Shown here in pieces: positions 11,201 to 22,800 of a stretch of DNA of 64,000 nt. The DNA comes from Apteryx mantelli (Eukaryota > Chordata > Aves > Apterygiformes > Apterygidae), in contig NC_089981.1 in NCBI RefSeq assembly GCF_036417845.1, forward strand, positions 26,370,001-26,434,000, in the 5' to 3' direction. The position numbers and the translations under genes are program-made. The notes beneath the pieces were generated by a model. That model did not search any database. It saw nothing but the letters and a program-made list of their open reading frames with translations, and was not told where the DNA came from. The number at the start of each line of letters is the position of its first letter. The first letter of the stretch is position 1.

Positions 11201-14200
11201 CCTCCCTGTTAAACATAAAGAAATCAGAAGCGAACTCAAGAAGCTGCATATTAAGGCAAAGGAGGACCAGGGACACAAAATAAATACATTTAAAATCCAC
11301 AACTGACACAGTGGGAAGGCAATGTCAAGAAGTAATAAAGTATTTTCCTCTGAAAATGTTAGTGCAAAGGTGTGAAGTTGCTGAGATGAGAGATCAGAGA
11401 CCTAAAATATAGATATGAGAGGCTGGCATGAAAGTCTTTAATAAGGCTGGGACTTACATACTATGATAGATTAGCAACAAGGTCAGCTCCAAAATTCGGC
11501 CTGCCCGGTAAGGTGAGAATGCAGGCTGGGCATGATCAGCATTACTCAATCCTGTGGGTAAACATTGCTGCGTGTTGGGCAAGGTACAAGTCACAGCAGA
11601 ACCCTTCTGGAAGCAGTGTTAGGAGGGCTTTGCGGTGGCTGGTTCTTGTGGTTAGCTATTTATTAATAGTTAATAATATAAAACTAATGTATAATTAATA
11701 GTCCTTTGAAAGCTGGATGTTTCCTCATGTTTTACTTCTTCCTCCACTCTTTCTTTGTGTGTCTCAAGTCATTGGCGCTAGAAGAATTATTGTAGCACTG
11801 GTAGCATAGATTAATTTTGATGTGCGATAAAGCACAAGAGTTTTTTTGAAAAATACAATATAAGAATAAAACAGATGTCAGAAACACAAAAATATTTCTG
11901 TGAAATTGCCAAGCTTGCAACTTTCACAAGTTCCTTGTGATTCCTTGTATAAAGCACGGAAATATCTATTCCTAGGATCTGGATATTAATAAGCTACCAT
12001 AGATGGTTTCCTGTTGTTCATTTTGCAGTTCCTTGCAGAAGGGAATGTAGTCTCGCTCTTACGGTTTTGGGGTGAGAAGGGAAAGCATTTTGGAATTACT
12101 CCATTTTATGCTCCTCTGTTGCTGTTGGCACATCTTTCTCTCTCCTCACACTTCTACTGGTGTTGCCACTGAAAATAGGCAGGACCAGTGCTCTTTCCAG
12201 TTCTGCTTTCTGTGTTGCCTGCATTCGACCAGGGCCAGCCACCCCACTCTGAGGTGGGTATCTCGTACCGAACAGCCCTGACCCAAAGCTCTTTGAAGTC
12301 AGTAGAAAATATTCCATTGATTTCTGTGGATTTTTGGATCAACGAGCGTAATCTGTCAACCTGCTGAAAGCACATATGCTGCAGCAGTAAGAGGGATTTA
12401 ATCTATGCTACAGACCTTACTCAAGCAAAGCTGGTACTGAGGTGAGAAGAAGACCTTGTGTGAAGGAGGCCTTGAGCAGGCACATCAGGGCGACCCGCAG
12501 TGGGAAGCATGTTCAGAGTGGCTGGCGACCGTCTGCCTGTAACAAATGACTCAGTGTACTATTTCTGATTCAGCAACAGGAGAAAGAAACGTGATACAAA
12601 CCTCCACACCCCCAAGGAGAACTATTTAAAGAGCAGAAGACATTCTGGAGAGGCTCAGCATACCACTGTCTCCATCATGCTCTTAGCACTGCTGGTTGCT
12701 TATAAGGGATGGTAGGCTGCATGATTTTCTGCCTTATGCCACCATTTTGATACATAATGTAGCTTTAGAGAATCATCACATGGGAATGACTCAGTTTAAA
12801 AGCTTGCATCAAAAAAATGAAACCTCTCTAGCCATTTTTTGTCGCTTGCATCTGTCAGCCCTTGTTCCTGACATACTGAGTTTAAATGCAGATGGCAACT
12901 CTATGAGAGGTTTCCCAGCTGGTTCCTTCAGTATAAAGCTGAGGAGCTGATCAATCCCATCTGAACTGGGTGGCCAAGAAGGTGCCTGTATCTTACCCAG
13001 CAGGACCAGCCCCTCCAGTCCTGTCTGGCTTTTTGTGCTGTAGGGATAAATAAATCGCAGTGGGCTTTTATGTGCACTCTGCTCTGGCTGAGGTTCCCAG
13101 CGAGACCTCAGCAAGAAGGCGAACTGAGAAGGGCAACCATGTCTTTGTTTCCACCGCTTTCCCTCTCGCGGCTGGTTTCTGGGCACTGACGGGGCGGCAG
13201 TGAGCATGGGCCCCTCAGGAGGTAAGATGACCTCCCAAAACCTAAAGCAGCACTTGCCAAACACTCCAGAGCCAGAAGAGTCCAAAGCTCTTGCTCCCAT
13301 GGAGCCACCCACCAGAAAAGCCTCCATGCGGTCAAGGGGCGCAAAAAACAAACTGTGCACTCGGAGCCAAGTGTCCCTGAGCTTGCCACTACCTTCATGG
13401 CTGCCCTCCTCCTGCCCCCGCCACCACCACCGGTTCCCATGATAACTTTGGCCCAGAGGCCTGGCTGGCGTCATCTCACCCCTCTGCTACCTGCAGGTGA
13501 GCGTCCCTCTCCTCAGCCGCCTCCTGCAGCCTGGCCCCCCACAAGGGCAGTGAAGGACCCCTGGGGGCGAAGCCCTGCGTGAGGGCAGGGTGGGCGGCTG
13601 CCTGACTGGTTGTGGGGAGGCCGCGTGCCAAGGGATGATCCTCTTCCTTCGCTTTGCTGTCCCTGGCGCAAAGCTGCGCCCTCATTCTTGTCTAATGCAT
13701 CTTATCAACAGAGGGAGCGATGGGTGCTAAACATGACCACCTACCAGAAGACGTGTCCGTGGACTTGGCAAATTTGCTGTTCTGCATTTGTAAATTTCTG
13801 TACATTTGCTTGTTTGTTTTTGTACATTTGCTATTTTAAGTGGCTACAATCTGTTTATTCTTTTGCATTTGTAGGCATAGTTCTGCTGAAAAGACAATAG
13901 GCATAGTGAATAAATAGCATTGTTGTTGGTGGTGTTATTAGTTATTTTGATCAGTTAAACAGAGTTAAGGCACAAAGATTGCATCCCAAGTCAATGAGGG
14001 TAGTAAGAGTCTTCAACTTCAGCAAGTTTCAGTTCAGGTCCCCCATGTTAAATCCTGGGCCTTTAAATCCAAGTGAGTTTTGCCAGGGAGTTCATTACTG
14101 CCAGGATTTTCCTATTAGGGCTTGGTACTCTGAGGTCAATGAGGCAGGCAGCTGATCCAAATAGCACCTGATGCTGCCTTTGTGGCAAGAATGAAGCTGT

Positions 14201-15183
14201 TCCCACAGTTTATGTTAAATGTCTCAACCTTTCCCCTCCAGCAGCCTTGGGCATGTCTGAGTCAGTGGCTCTGTCTTTCCTGAAAGGGCACCTCTGAGCA
14301 CCCTCTGCTTGTGGTTGGGCCCTTGCCTCTGGGGCAAAGCCAGCTGTGCCACAAAGCCAGGGCTTTTGTTCTTCACTTCCACTGGCTGTGACCCTCTCTT
14401 CTTCCAGCTTGTGAGTAAAATCTTCTTTTACTTTCTCTTCTTTGACCTGAGAGAATATGACTCGTGTGTGTATTGGATATGCTTATATGCTGCAATATTG
14501 GAGTGCCTGGAATGTTCATGTCTTGGTCTGAGACCATTTAATCCTGTTTGTCAAGCTCCTGCTATCCACTGGTGAGCACATGTGAGTAGTGGGGACAATG
14601 TTTTCAGCAAGGATCCTGCCTCTGGCTCAGATGGACTTTTCAAGTGCTGCTAGCTCTGCTTTGGCTTTAAAACTGGGAGGGGAAAAAAAGCTGGCAAGGT
14701 AATGCCTCTTTCATAGAGGAGGTGGAGGGAAGCAGAGGATCAGCAAGATGAGTAGGAATAAGATCAGTCCATTCCTCTAGCAAAATGTATAGATTTTGTT
14801 GGAGCAGGTAGTGCCCTGAGACCAACTTTATTCTGTGAAGCAGTAGTAAGCTTTAACCTGAGGGTAAAGAGACTGTCCTCCACAGCCAACACCAATGATA
14901 CTTTAGTAACATGATTAGCACTCCACAGGCATGTTGATCACTGAATAAACGAGGGTAACTTGATTTGAAAGAACCATTGGCTGGGTTCAGAAACCACAGG
15001 GATACATAATACTTCTTTAGGATTTACCTAGAATTATTGGTTGTAAACAGATGTTTTCCAAAGGCAATTGTTCTATCTTTAGAAACATCTCTGTAGGAAA
15101 TAGCCATTATACTCTTAAACTTTCTTCTATCAAGTGTTGTCTGGACATCCATAGATGAAATCTTTACACTTAAAATCATCTGC
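8240..15183. other. Intergenic region between KCNJ11 and the Ig-superfamily gene
   Basis: About 7 kb without a recognisable gene. It is mostly AT-rich, with a GC-richer block at about 12960-13700 that contains long but unrecognised ORFs on both strands. One TATA-type promoter candidate is listed separately. No CR1, LTR or DNA-transposon sequence was recognised. Confidence 0.6.
12545..12715 (+). promoter_or_regulatory. Possible TATA promoter and signal-peptide-like first exon
   Basis: In order on the plus strand: an AP-1-like ATGACTCAGT near 12546, a CCACACCCCC box near 12606, TATTTAAAG near 12623, then about 55 bases later an ATG at 12677. The ATG opens MLLALLVAYKG, hydrophobic enough to begin a signal peptide, and runs into a possible donor ATG|GTAGGC. 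Without splicing the frame stops after 12 codons. No downstream exon was recognised, so this may be chance or the relic of a lost gene. Confidence 0.2.
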
Positions 15184-15189
15184 TTTATT
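15184..15189 (-). terminator. Poly(A) signal of the long Ig transcript
   Basis: Minus-strand AATAAA about 400 bases after the terminal stop. This is the first canonical hexamer downstream and supports a real 3' end after the terminal Ig exon. Confidence 0.5.
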
Positions 15190-15587
15190 AGATAGATGCA
15201 TTTGATATATATAAAAAAATTGTTCTTTCGTGTTTTCTTTTTTGTTGCTGCAAAGTTGTTACTCCTTTACTTGATTTTTTTTCCTACTTTTTTCATTGGC
15301 CTTTCATTTTTCATAGAGCCTGAAAAGTATCTCACTTCTGTTATGTTCTTGAAAAGTCTGTTTAAGAAATAAAAGAATTAAAAAAAAAAAAAAAGAGGGG
15401 GGAAAAAAAACAAAGGTATTCCACAGCATGCCATAGTCAGTCAGAACTCTTAAATTACAATATTGCTTTTCAAGATGTTTCAACAGCATCATAAGTATTT
15501 CTACTTTTATGTAGAGTCTCTTATTTTGCACATTTCATGCAGATCTCTCTTCACTGAAGAGAGTCTGTTATCTTTGTTATGTGGAAA

Positions 15588-15904
15588 TCAATCAAGTTTT
15601 AAAACATAGGCTTCTTCAAAAGTTTCATTTTCAGTAGAAACCTCACATCTTATCCTACATTCTTTGCTTTGTTTTTCTGTTTTGAAAGTTGCGCAGGAAA
15701 TGAAACCAGATCTATCCTCACAGTCTGCATTTTTCACTTCTTCCTCAATTGGGAATAGATCCTTAAACCAGGCAACAAAAACCACACTGCCTCTATTCCT
15801 TCCAGGTGCACAGCACTGAAGTGTCACATCCTCGCCAGCCTGTGGATGCTCAGTAATGCACTTTATTTTCGAAGTGGTGGCTGCTTCTTGACAAGGACCA
15901 GAAT
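15588..15904 (-). CDS. Extra Ig exon F: cysteine-rich terminal domain with stop
   Basis: Terminal coding exon: acceptor AAAACAG, phase 1 entry, 104 complete codons and TGA at 15588-15590. It starts SGPCQEAATTSKIKC, has DVTLQCCAPG, VVFVAWFKDLFP and ECRIRCEVST, and ends EEAYVLKLD right at the last Ig strand. There is no transmembrane segment or tail after it, so a product ending here would be secreted. Eight cysteines, far more than a normal Ig domain, suggest extra or intermolecular disulfides. Intact. Confidence 0.65.
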
Positions 15905-18900
15905 CTGTTTTTTAAAAAAAAGAGAGAGGAGGATAAATGTCTCTGCACCGAATGTGTCATGTTGGCATGGTTGTGTTCTACCATTAAAATGGTAATTTTT
16001 CACACTTCACTGATGTGCTGCAACACCAAATAACCACCTGAAGAGACAGTGGTATATATGCAAGACTCTGCCTGCTCATTCCCCTTGTTTGGACTTGGCC
16101 TCAGGCAGACCCATATGTGGGACTAGGGTGGGTTCATAAACCTTCCTGGGTCTCTGAATTTCTGCATCTGTCTGGACTGCCAGAGATCCCTCGCTGCCTC
16201 TCTCAGGTGATTTCTGCTGCAAAAAGTATTTGTGTAACAACTACTAGTGTTAATATGGGGACAAATCCTCTGTGTTAGTGATGGACAATACGCATCCTGC
16301 CTATTTCTGCCCCTTCTACACAAACCAAGAGCCCTGTAGAAGATAATAGGGGTGAACTTACTGCATAAGCCATTCACTCTCTTCTCATACCTTCCAATCA
16401 TGTTTGCCTGGGGAGGTGAAAAGCATGCTCTGGATTGTTGTCATTAGAATGACCTTTACAACTTTGCTTTGTTTTAAAAGTAATACTTACCCTTCAAGGG
16501 TTCTGTGTGGCACCCATTTGCAGTCAGGCACAGTCTATCAGCAGCCTTGTTAAATTCTTCTACAAAGTAGGAAGAAATACAATTTCTTACAATAGTAATA
16601 ATCTTATACTGACTTATAGTAAAGGGAGCTAATGTATCCATAGAAAAATCCAATCTTGCATTTTAAAAAGGTATTACCAAATTTACACCACTCTGCAATG
16701 CTTTTAACAGTATATTCTCATTCCTTATTATTTAGCGATCACTGGTTTTCACATTGACTTACAGAGAAACTACTCCAAAGTATGTTGAATTCAATAGATG
16801 TCTTTTTACTGACTTTAAAAGTCTGGATGCAGTTCAGAGAATGTAATTCTAATTAAAGTGGAGTGCAGGCACTCACATCTCTTTCATTTTCTGAAAGAGT
16901 TTACAGCAAGCACTGGTCAACATTAGTTGAAAGGTTTGAGTTGATCCTTAGTGAGTTACAAGGGGAAAGATCTCTTGGTTAATTTTTGAAGTTTAAGGAT
17001 TGGCTATAGCTCATTCAGTGCATAACTGGGATAGAAAACTAGGTAACTTCCACAATATTCTGACATACAAAAATACTTATTTAGAGGTGTAATCTTCTTT
17101 AGATAAGACTCCAATACCTCTAATAACTTTGAGGAATATTTCATGCTGTTACTCAGTCACACTGAAATAAGTTTGAGTATTTGCAAATTAGTATGCTAAC
17201 TCAGACTATCATCTAGGAGATAACAAACCAAAAATAAAACAATACAATTTACCTGCAAGACTCAGTGGAAAGGCTCTCTACACAGCACTGAGTTGCTGGA
17301 TGAACAACCTCACATCTTATTATTTTAATATTCTCTGATGCCTTTGTAGAAACCTGTAGTTTGCTCATGCAAAAGTATAATCCATTTTCTCCGATTTCAG
17401 TTTTAATAACTTGGTTGGTTTCAGATAGCTCTGTCCAGTCTTTATACCATACAACTCTGATGTCCTTAGGTACAAAACTTGATATGGAAACTTCAAGACA
17501 GGCAGTCTTATTGGCTATGGTTTGTGCAGGAATTTTTCTTATCTCTGAGACAACAGGAGACTTTGCTAAGAAAGAAAGGTTTCTATTAGAAAGATGCTGC
17601 AGTAAAATACTTTTAGGACACTAAACCAAGAGTGATTTATAACAGGAAAAAACTGCAAGAGAATGAAAAGTATTCACCCACTTCTCTTTGACTCCTCAGC
17701 ACCTGTTTTTAGTAACATACTGTACATACATACATATGTATTGAACATACTAAAACAAAGGAATTTTGCCCTTCATAAAAGGGTTATTACAGCAGGTCCT
17801 GCTGCCAGAGTCTGACACCTCTATCAACATGATAGCAATTAGCACTTGTCTTAGGTGTGCTATTTTCAGCCCACTCATCTAGATACATCACTTCCACTAA
17901 CTAAAATATTGTTACTTGATCTGCTGCAAAATCGGGTTAAAGAGAAATCTTACTCTACAGTTCTACATCAAACTAATTGAGAAGTAAACACCAGACAAAA
18001 TATATGGTACAGACCTTTCTTAAGTACAAAAGCTAAAATCTCTATTGCTTTCTGCCCACTTGCATTTTATAGCAGGGTAAATGTGAAATTGCATCTTGTG
18101 GCTCATACAAAATACTTTGTTAACATTAAAAGGGAAAGTCTTGCTCTCTTCTACTCAAAGCTATGCCTTCTTCCCTCTTTGTCAGCTTTCCCCCCTGCAG
18201 CCCACGCTCACTCCAGCACCCATCTGACTGCGCGATAAGCCGATTCGATTTGGTGGTCTCACGCTATTTGAGAAAACCAACTGGCTTAGTGTGTGATAAG
18301 GTCAGTGCCAGAGCTAGAACAAGAAAAGTGATGGGAACGTATGGCTGGGTGGCAGAAAGGAGAGCTAGAAAAGCTAAGGAAGGGAAGGGAATTCCCCCCC
18401 CCCCCCCCCCCAGGAGCTATCATACTGGCCCAAGCCATTACACGTTAATGTCATTATACATTGTATTTTTTATCTGCTGCAAAGACAGAGAAAGTGAAAA
18501 TACTCATGTCAAATAGGGTATTTCCAGGAAAGCAGACTACTGGTGGAATGGCTGTATTGAATATAATAGGACCCCAATTTTTTGGCACTTAGATTTTTAC
18601 CAGCTATTTTACTTTTAGCAAATTTCATAGTGGGGAATACTTCTATACTTTGAAATATAACAATTCAAGGAAATCAAAAATCCAAGCTTAAATTCAACCT
18701 TGGTCTATATCAGTTTTTTGGAACTCTTGCAGGGCTTCTCAGGGGCTGAATGATACCCCAAGGGCACATATCTGTTGGGACACTATATGGACTAATTCAA
18801 TAGCAAGCTACAACCAAGGTTTCCTGGAGCTGAATCATGTTTGCACAGTGACTCAGAAATTATACCTTCCTGTCCCAGCTGATTCTGTGCACCTGAAATA

Positions 18901-19861
18901 ATTTGTTTCCCCTTAGCTCAATCTAATATTGCTCTGTGATGCCCTGAAAGTGAAAGGACAAACAAACTTGTTATATGTACCTGGAAGCCTTAAAAATAGA
19001 TCTTTTGTGATGGGTTTTTCCAGGGCTTTGTACATTACTTTGAAAGAAATTTTTTTGCCAAACATGAAAGCTGTAGGTGTTATTTGAAGCACAGAGTTTA
19101 GGGGCAAGGAGTTACTTGAGTTATCCAGTAGCTCTTGTCTGATTACATCCTCTTCCAGTAACCACTGAATTTTAATATCTTTGGAACGGAAATCACTTAC
19201 TTTGCAGAGTAAAGACAAGGGTTTGCCATACTCTGGCTCACTTGGACTAAGGACAATATCTGTAACTTTTGGAAAACCTATACACACAAACACACACAAG
19301 AAAGAGATGATATAGTAGTTGTTAATGCTAGGTAACCAGAGAAGGATGTGAGAAGCAGATCTAATTCATTTATTTGCCTCTTTATAGCCTTGGTCATTTA
19401 TATAGTTGGGTGTTTACACAGGAAGCAAGAAGGATCCAATCTCATTGAGGAATGCAATAAGTAGGAGAAATAATGGTCTCTTAACAGCTGAAACACAACA
19501 AACTTCTAGTTTAGAGCATATACTTTATGCATATACAATAATTTACTGCTTGTCCAAGTATAGAGCTTCTGTAACAACAAATAACAAAATATCTAATTAC
19601 ACGTTATATTTTCAGCTTATGAGTTCTTGACTTCCCCTTGCTATTCCTTTTGACAGCCCCCAAAACAGCTATGCCAGCACAACTTAAAAGGTGGTGAATT
19701 ATAGAGTTATAAGCATTTTCCCTGCTGAAGGAAAAACAATCTCTTTGCTTTCTGATAAAGCGTCAGTGTCATCCTACTCAAATTTCTCCTCAAAAAATAC
19801 GCCACAAATCCTAAAAGCTGCTTTCCCCCGCATTCCTGCCTCTGCAAGAGTTTCTTGAAAC

Positions 19862-19897
<36 letters not shown>

Positions 19898-22800
19898 TGG
19901 AGAGTGTCAAGTCTGTGCAAGAGATCTGGCTCCCTCATTTCCAGTTAGGTTGACAGGAATACAGATACTGTAGGTAGCTTTGAAATTAAGATAACTCTAT
20001 TTCTGAAGCTAAATTTAGAACTCAGGTCAGATTTAGATCTGCATCTGGAGTATTTTTTTTTCTTTTGCATGCATTAGTTTGAATGCATTGTTATATAGCC
20101 ATCTCACATTGAGATAATCAAGCAGATTGGGTAAACCAAAATCTTTTTTTTCTACTCTAAGATAGTTTGTGACAAAGCCTGTGGAAACCTTATCTGGGTG
20201 ACAGGAGTAGTATTTTGTTGTTGTTGTTGTTCCTTTTCAGCCCACATAAAGCTCTATGCATTTCCAGCAAGTCTATGGGTATAAAGCTGGATGGCCAGGA
20301 AATAGCTGCACTATTGTCACTTCAGAGTAGACTCCGATAGTATGATTCATGGTAGACTTCATGTAGTTTGAAAGGCAATGTTTTCTCTTTAGGCATTTTG
20401 AAGCAGACCAAAGAAGAAAACGAAAACATGCTGCCCAAAGCACATGTGATGAAATAATCACCTTTCAAGTTGAGAGAATAGGACTTTCTTGTAGTACTGC
20501 TGGAATGTGCAGCTTCAACATTGAACTGTGCTGCATGGTCGTCTTGTTGAGGTGTAAATGTGACTTGGCTTTCTTTGTAATAAAGTTCTGTTGCCATCAG
20601 CCAGGGACCCTGTGTTTTAACTTCAGCAGCTGTGAATCTTTCAAAGCCTCTCATCCAGTATATCTGACAGCATGCAGGGAAGAAACTTGTCACTGTGCAG
20701 GATAATGTGATAGGCTTTCCATATTCAGGGATTTGGGGTGTGCACACAATTTCTGAGATTTGCGGCTTGCATACTGCAAGTAAAACAGCAAAAAGAAAGA
20801 ACATAACATTTTTCACAAAATTGAAAGAACGCTGAAGCAAAAGAGCAGATTCTTCCACTATGTTTCCAAATATCTGTCTGTTCATTCTCAGTGGCATGAT
20901 AACAGTGACTATATGAGGAAGGTTAGATGAAGACAGGAATGAAAACCAGAGTAATACTGAAAGAGAAACTCAAAAGGTGGAAATTCTGAGAATCTGACCG
21001 AAACAGGAAGTACTACTTCCAGGGAAGTGTGTTCTACTTACTAGTGTGTTCTTCTAATTCTTTACGTAAGAAATTCCCAGGAAAAACACTCTGAAAAATT
21101 AAACATGTCCTGTTTCTGTATGATCGGGTGGCTTTTTGTTGTTGTAGGTATCAGAAGGAGATAGTTTTTAAAACAACTACATGAATGCAGTTTTGTTTAG
21201 AAATTTGAGATCAGAAGAGACATTTGGGTAATAAAATGGGATATTCAAAGAAAATCCTGAGGAAGAAGTCTAATGTGCTGGGAAGAAAACAGGACCTGTA
21301 CTGATCCTAGTCTAGACCAGGTATAAGACAGATAGTTCATCTCTATACCTGGGAGAGAGACCCTCCCTGCACACACACAACTTAATAGGATTGTTCATGT
21401 GGTAAAATCATGGTATGGGCAAGGCAAGATGTATTTTTAGTATGTTTGCTAACTGAAATTGACCCTGGGCGCCCAAATGCCAAAACTGTCTTGTATATCC
21501 TCAATTTTAACTGTGTTAGTGTTGAAAATTACACCTGTCTTCCTAATGTAGCCACAGCATTAAGCTGAAATTTATCCATGGATAAAACTTCAGCAACAAT
21601 AACTTCATTACACAATTCTCCATGGCTTTAGTAGTGCCTTTGACGTTTGCCTTGTGTATCTATGATGAACTGCTGAGTATTATAAAGTGACAAAGGGATG
21701 GCAACTGAACTTTTGGAAGAAGGGCATCTCTGTTACAGGTACAGAGATTTCATGCTACTAATAGAAATTTAATAAAGCTTTAACTTACTCATATTTTCAA
21801 GCTGCCAAGCTGAGTCTTTATAGTGGTGCGATTCTTTGAGTTTAGCTTTGCACACAAATTTTTACCCCAAATCTTCTATCCTGGGAATGACTTCTAATAC
21901 ACTCTTGCAGAAGAAAAGACCATCTGAACCCTTTGTCACAACACTTATGAAGGATCCTTCTGAGAGTTGCTCTTCATCTTTATACCAGTGAAGTTCAGTC
22001 ACTTCAGGAAAGAACGGATGGGCTCTGCAGGTTAGAGTGAGGGACTCCTCAGCAGTTGGTTTGTCTGTAGAACACTGCACTGAATCCAATACTACTGGGT
22101 CTGAAAAGTAAATCATCAGATTGAAAAAAAAAAAAAATTTTTTTTGAACAATATTTGACCCAGTACTGTATAGTGCTGATCACTTTTGTCCCAGATACTG
22201 AGCACCAGGAGCCCAAGAGAAACCTATGCTAGAAACCAGTGAACCTTGTTTTATGTCATGCTCATCTCATTGGTATTTATTACCATTTTCATTATGCTGG
22301 TATATTTTTGTGAACTGCAGAATGGCAGAGACCAGTTCTGAGGCACTTTTTAAGCAGATTGCCTTTTTATAGTAATATTCAGACTGGCAAAGTCTGTGCT
22401 GCCTTTATGGACAACCCAAAGGATGAGAGACCACCCAACCTTGGCAAATGCTGTGACCTGACTCAGGTCTGCATTGCCCAGTGTTAGCAGTCTCTGGAGT
22501 GACATTCACCTAGCCTAACATCTCTCACAGGTCTCCTCTGGCCACTGTGTGATGCTTCTGTGGTGCTAAGACAATGTCATTACTCATTTTGTGAACTTCC
22601 AGTTCAAATAATTAGGAAGCTGCGTGTGTTTTTTAAAAACAAAAAAAAAGGGGGGGGGGGTTCACAGTGCAACTCTGAAGTCATATTGCATGCTCTACCA
22701 CATGACATGAAGGCATATATGTGCGTTTGAAGGTACAAGGCCCAAATGAATAATGTTGGAGGACAGTCCTAGGCAGAAGGAGGTAAACTTGGCATACATC

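Noticed and set aside
12809-13474. 221-codon minus-strand ORF, with overlapping plus-strand ORFs, near 13 kb
   Set aside because: Locally GC-rich sequence with several competing frames, no recognisable domain and no paired splice sites with coding continuity.
19620-19895. Possible retroposed pseudogene ending in the 31-base poly(A)
   Set aside because: No recognisable cDNA and no target-site duplication were seen next to the tract; bird CR1 does not normally produce poly(A)-tailed retrocopies.
20774-20897. Signal-peptide-like run (MFFLFAVLLA) before extra Ig exon C, suggesting a separate gene
   Set aside because: It coincides exactly with the pyrimidine tract and CAG acceptor of the exon, and the exon has phase 1 entry like its neighbours; hydrophobic translation of a T-rich tract is expected.
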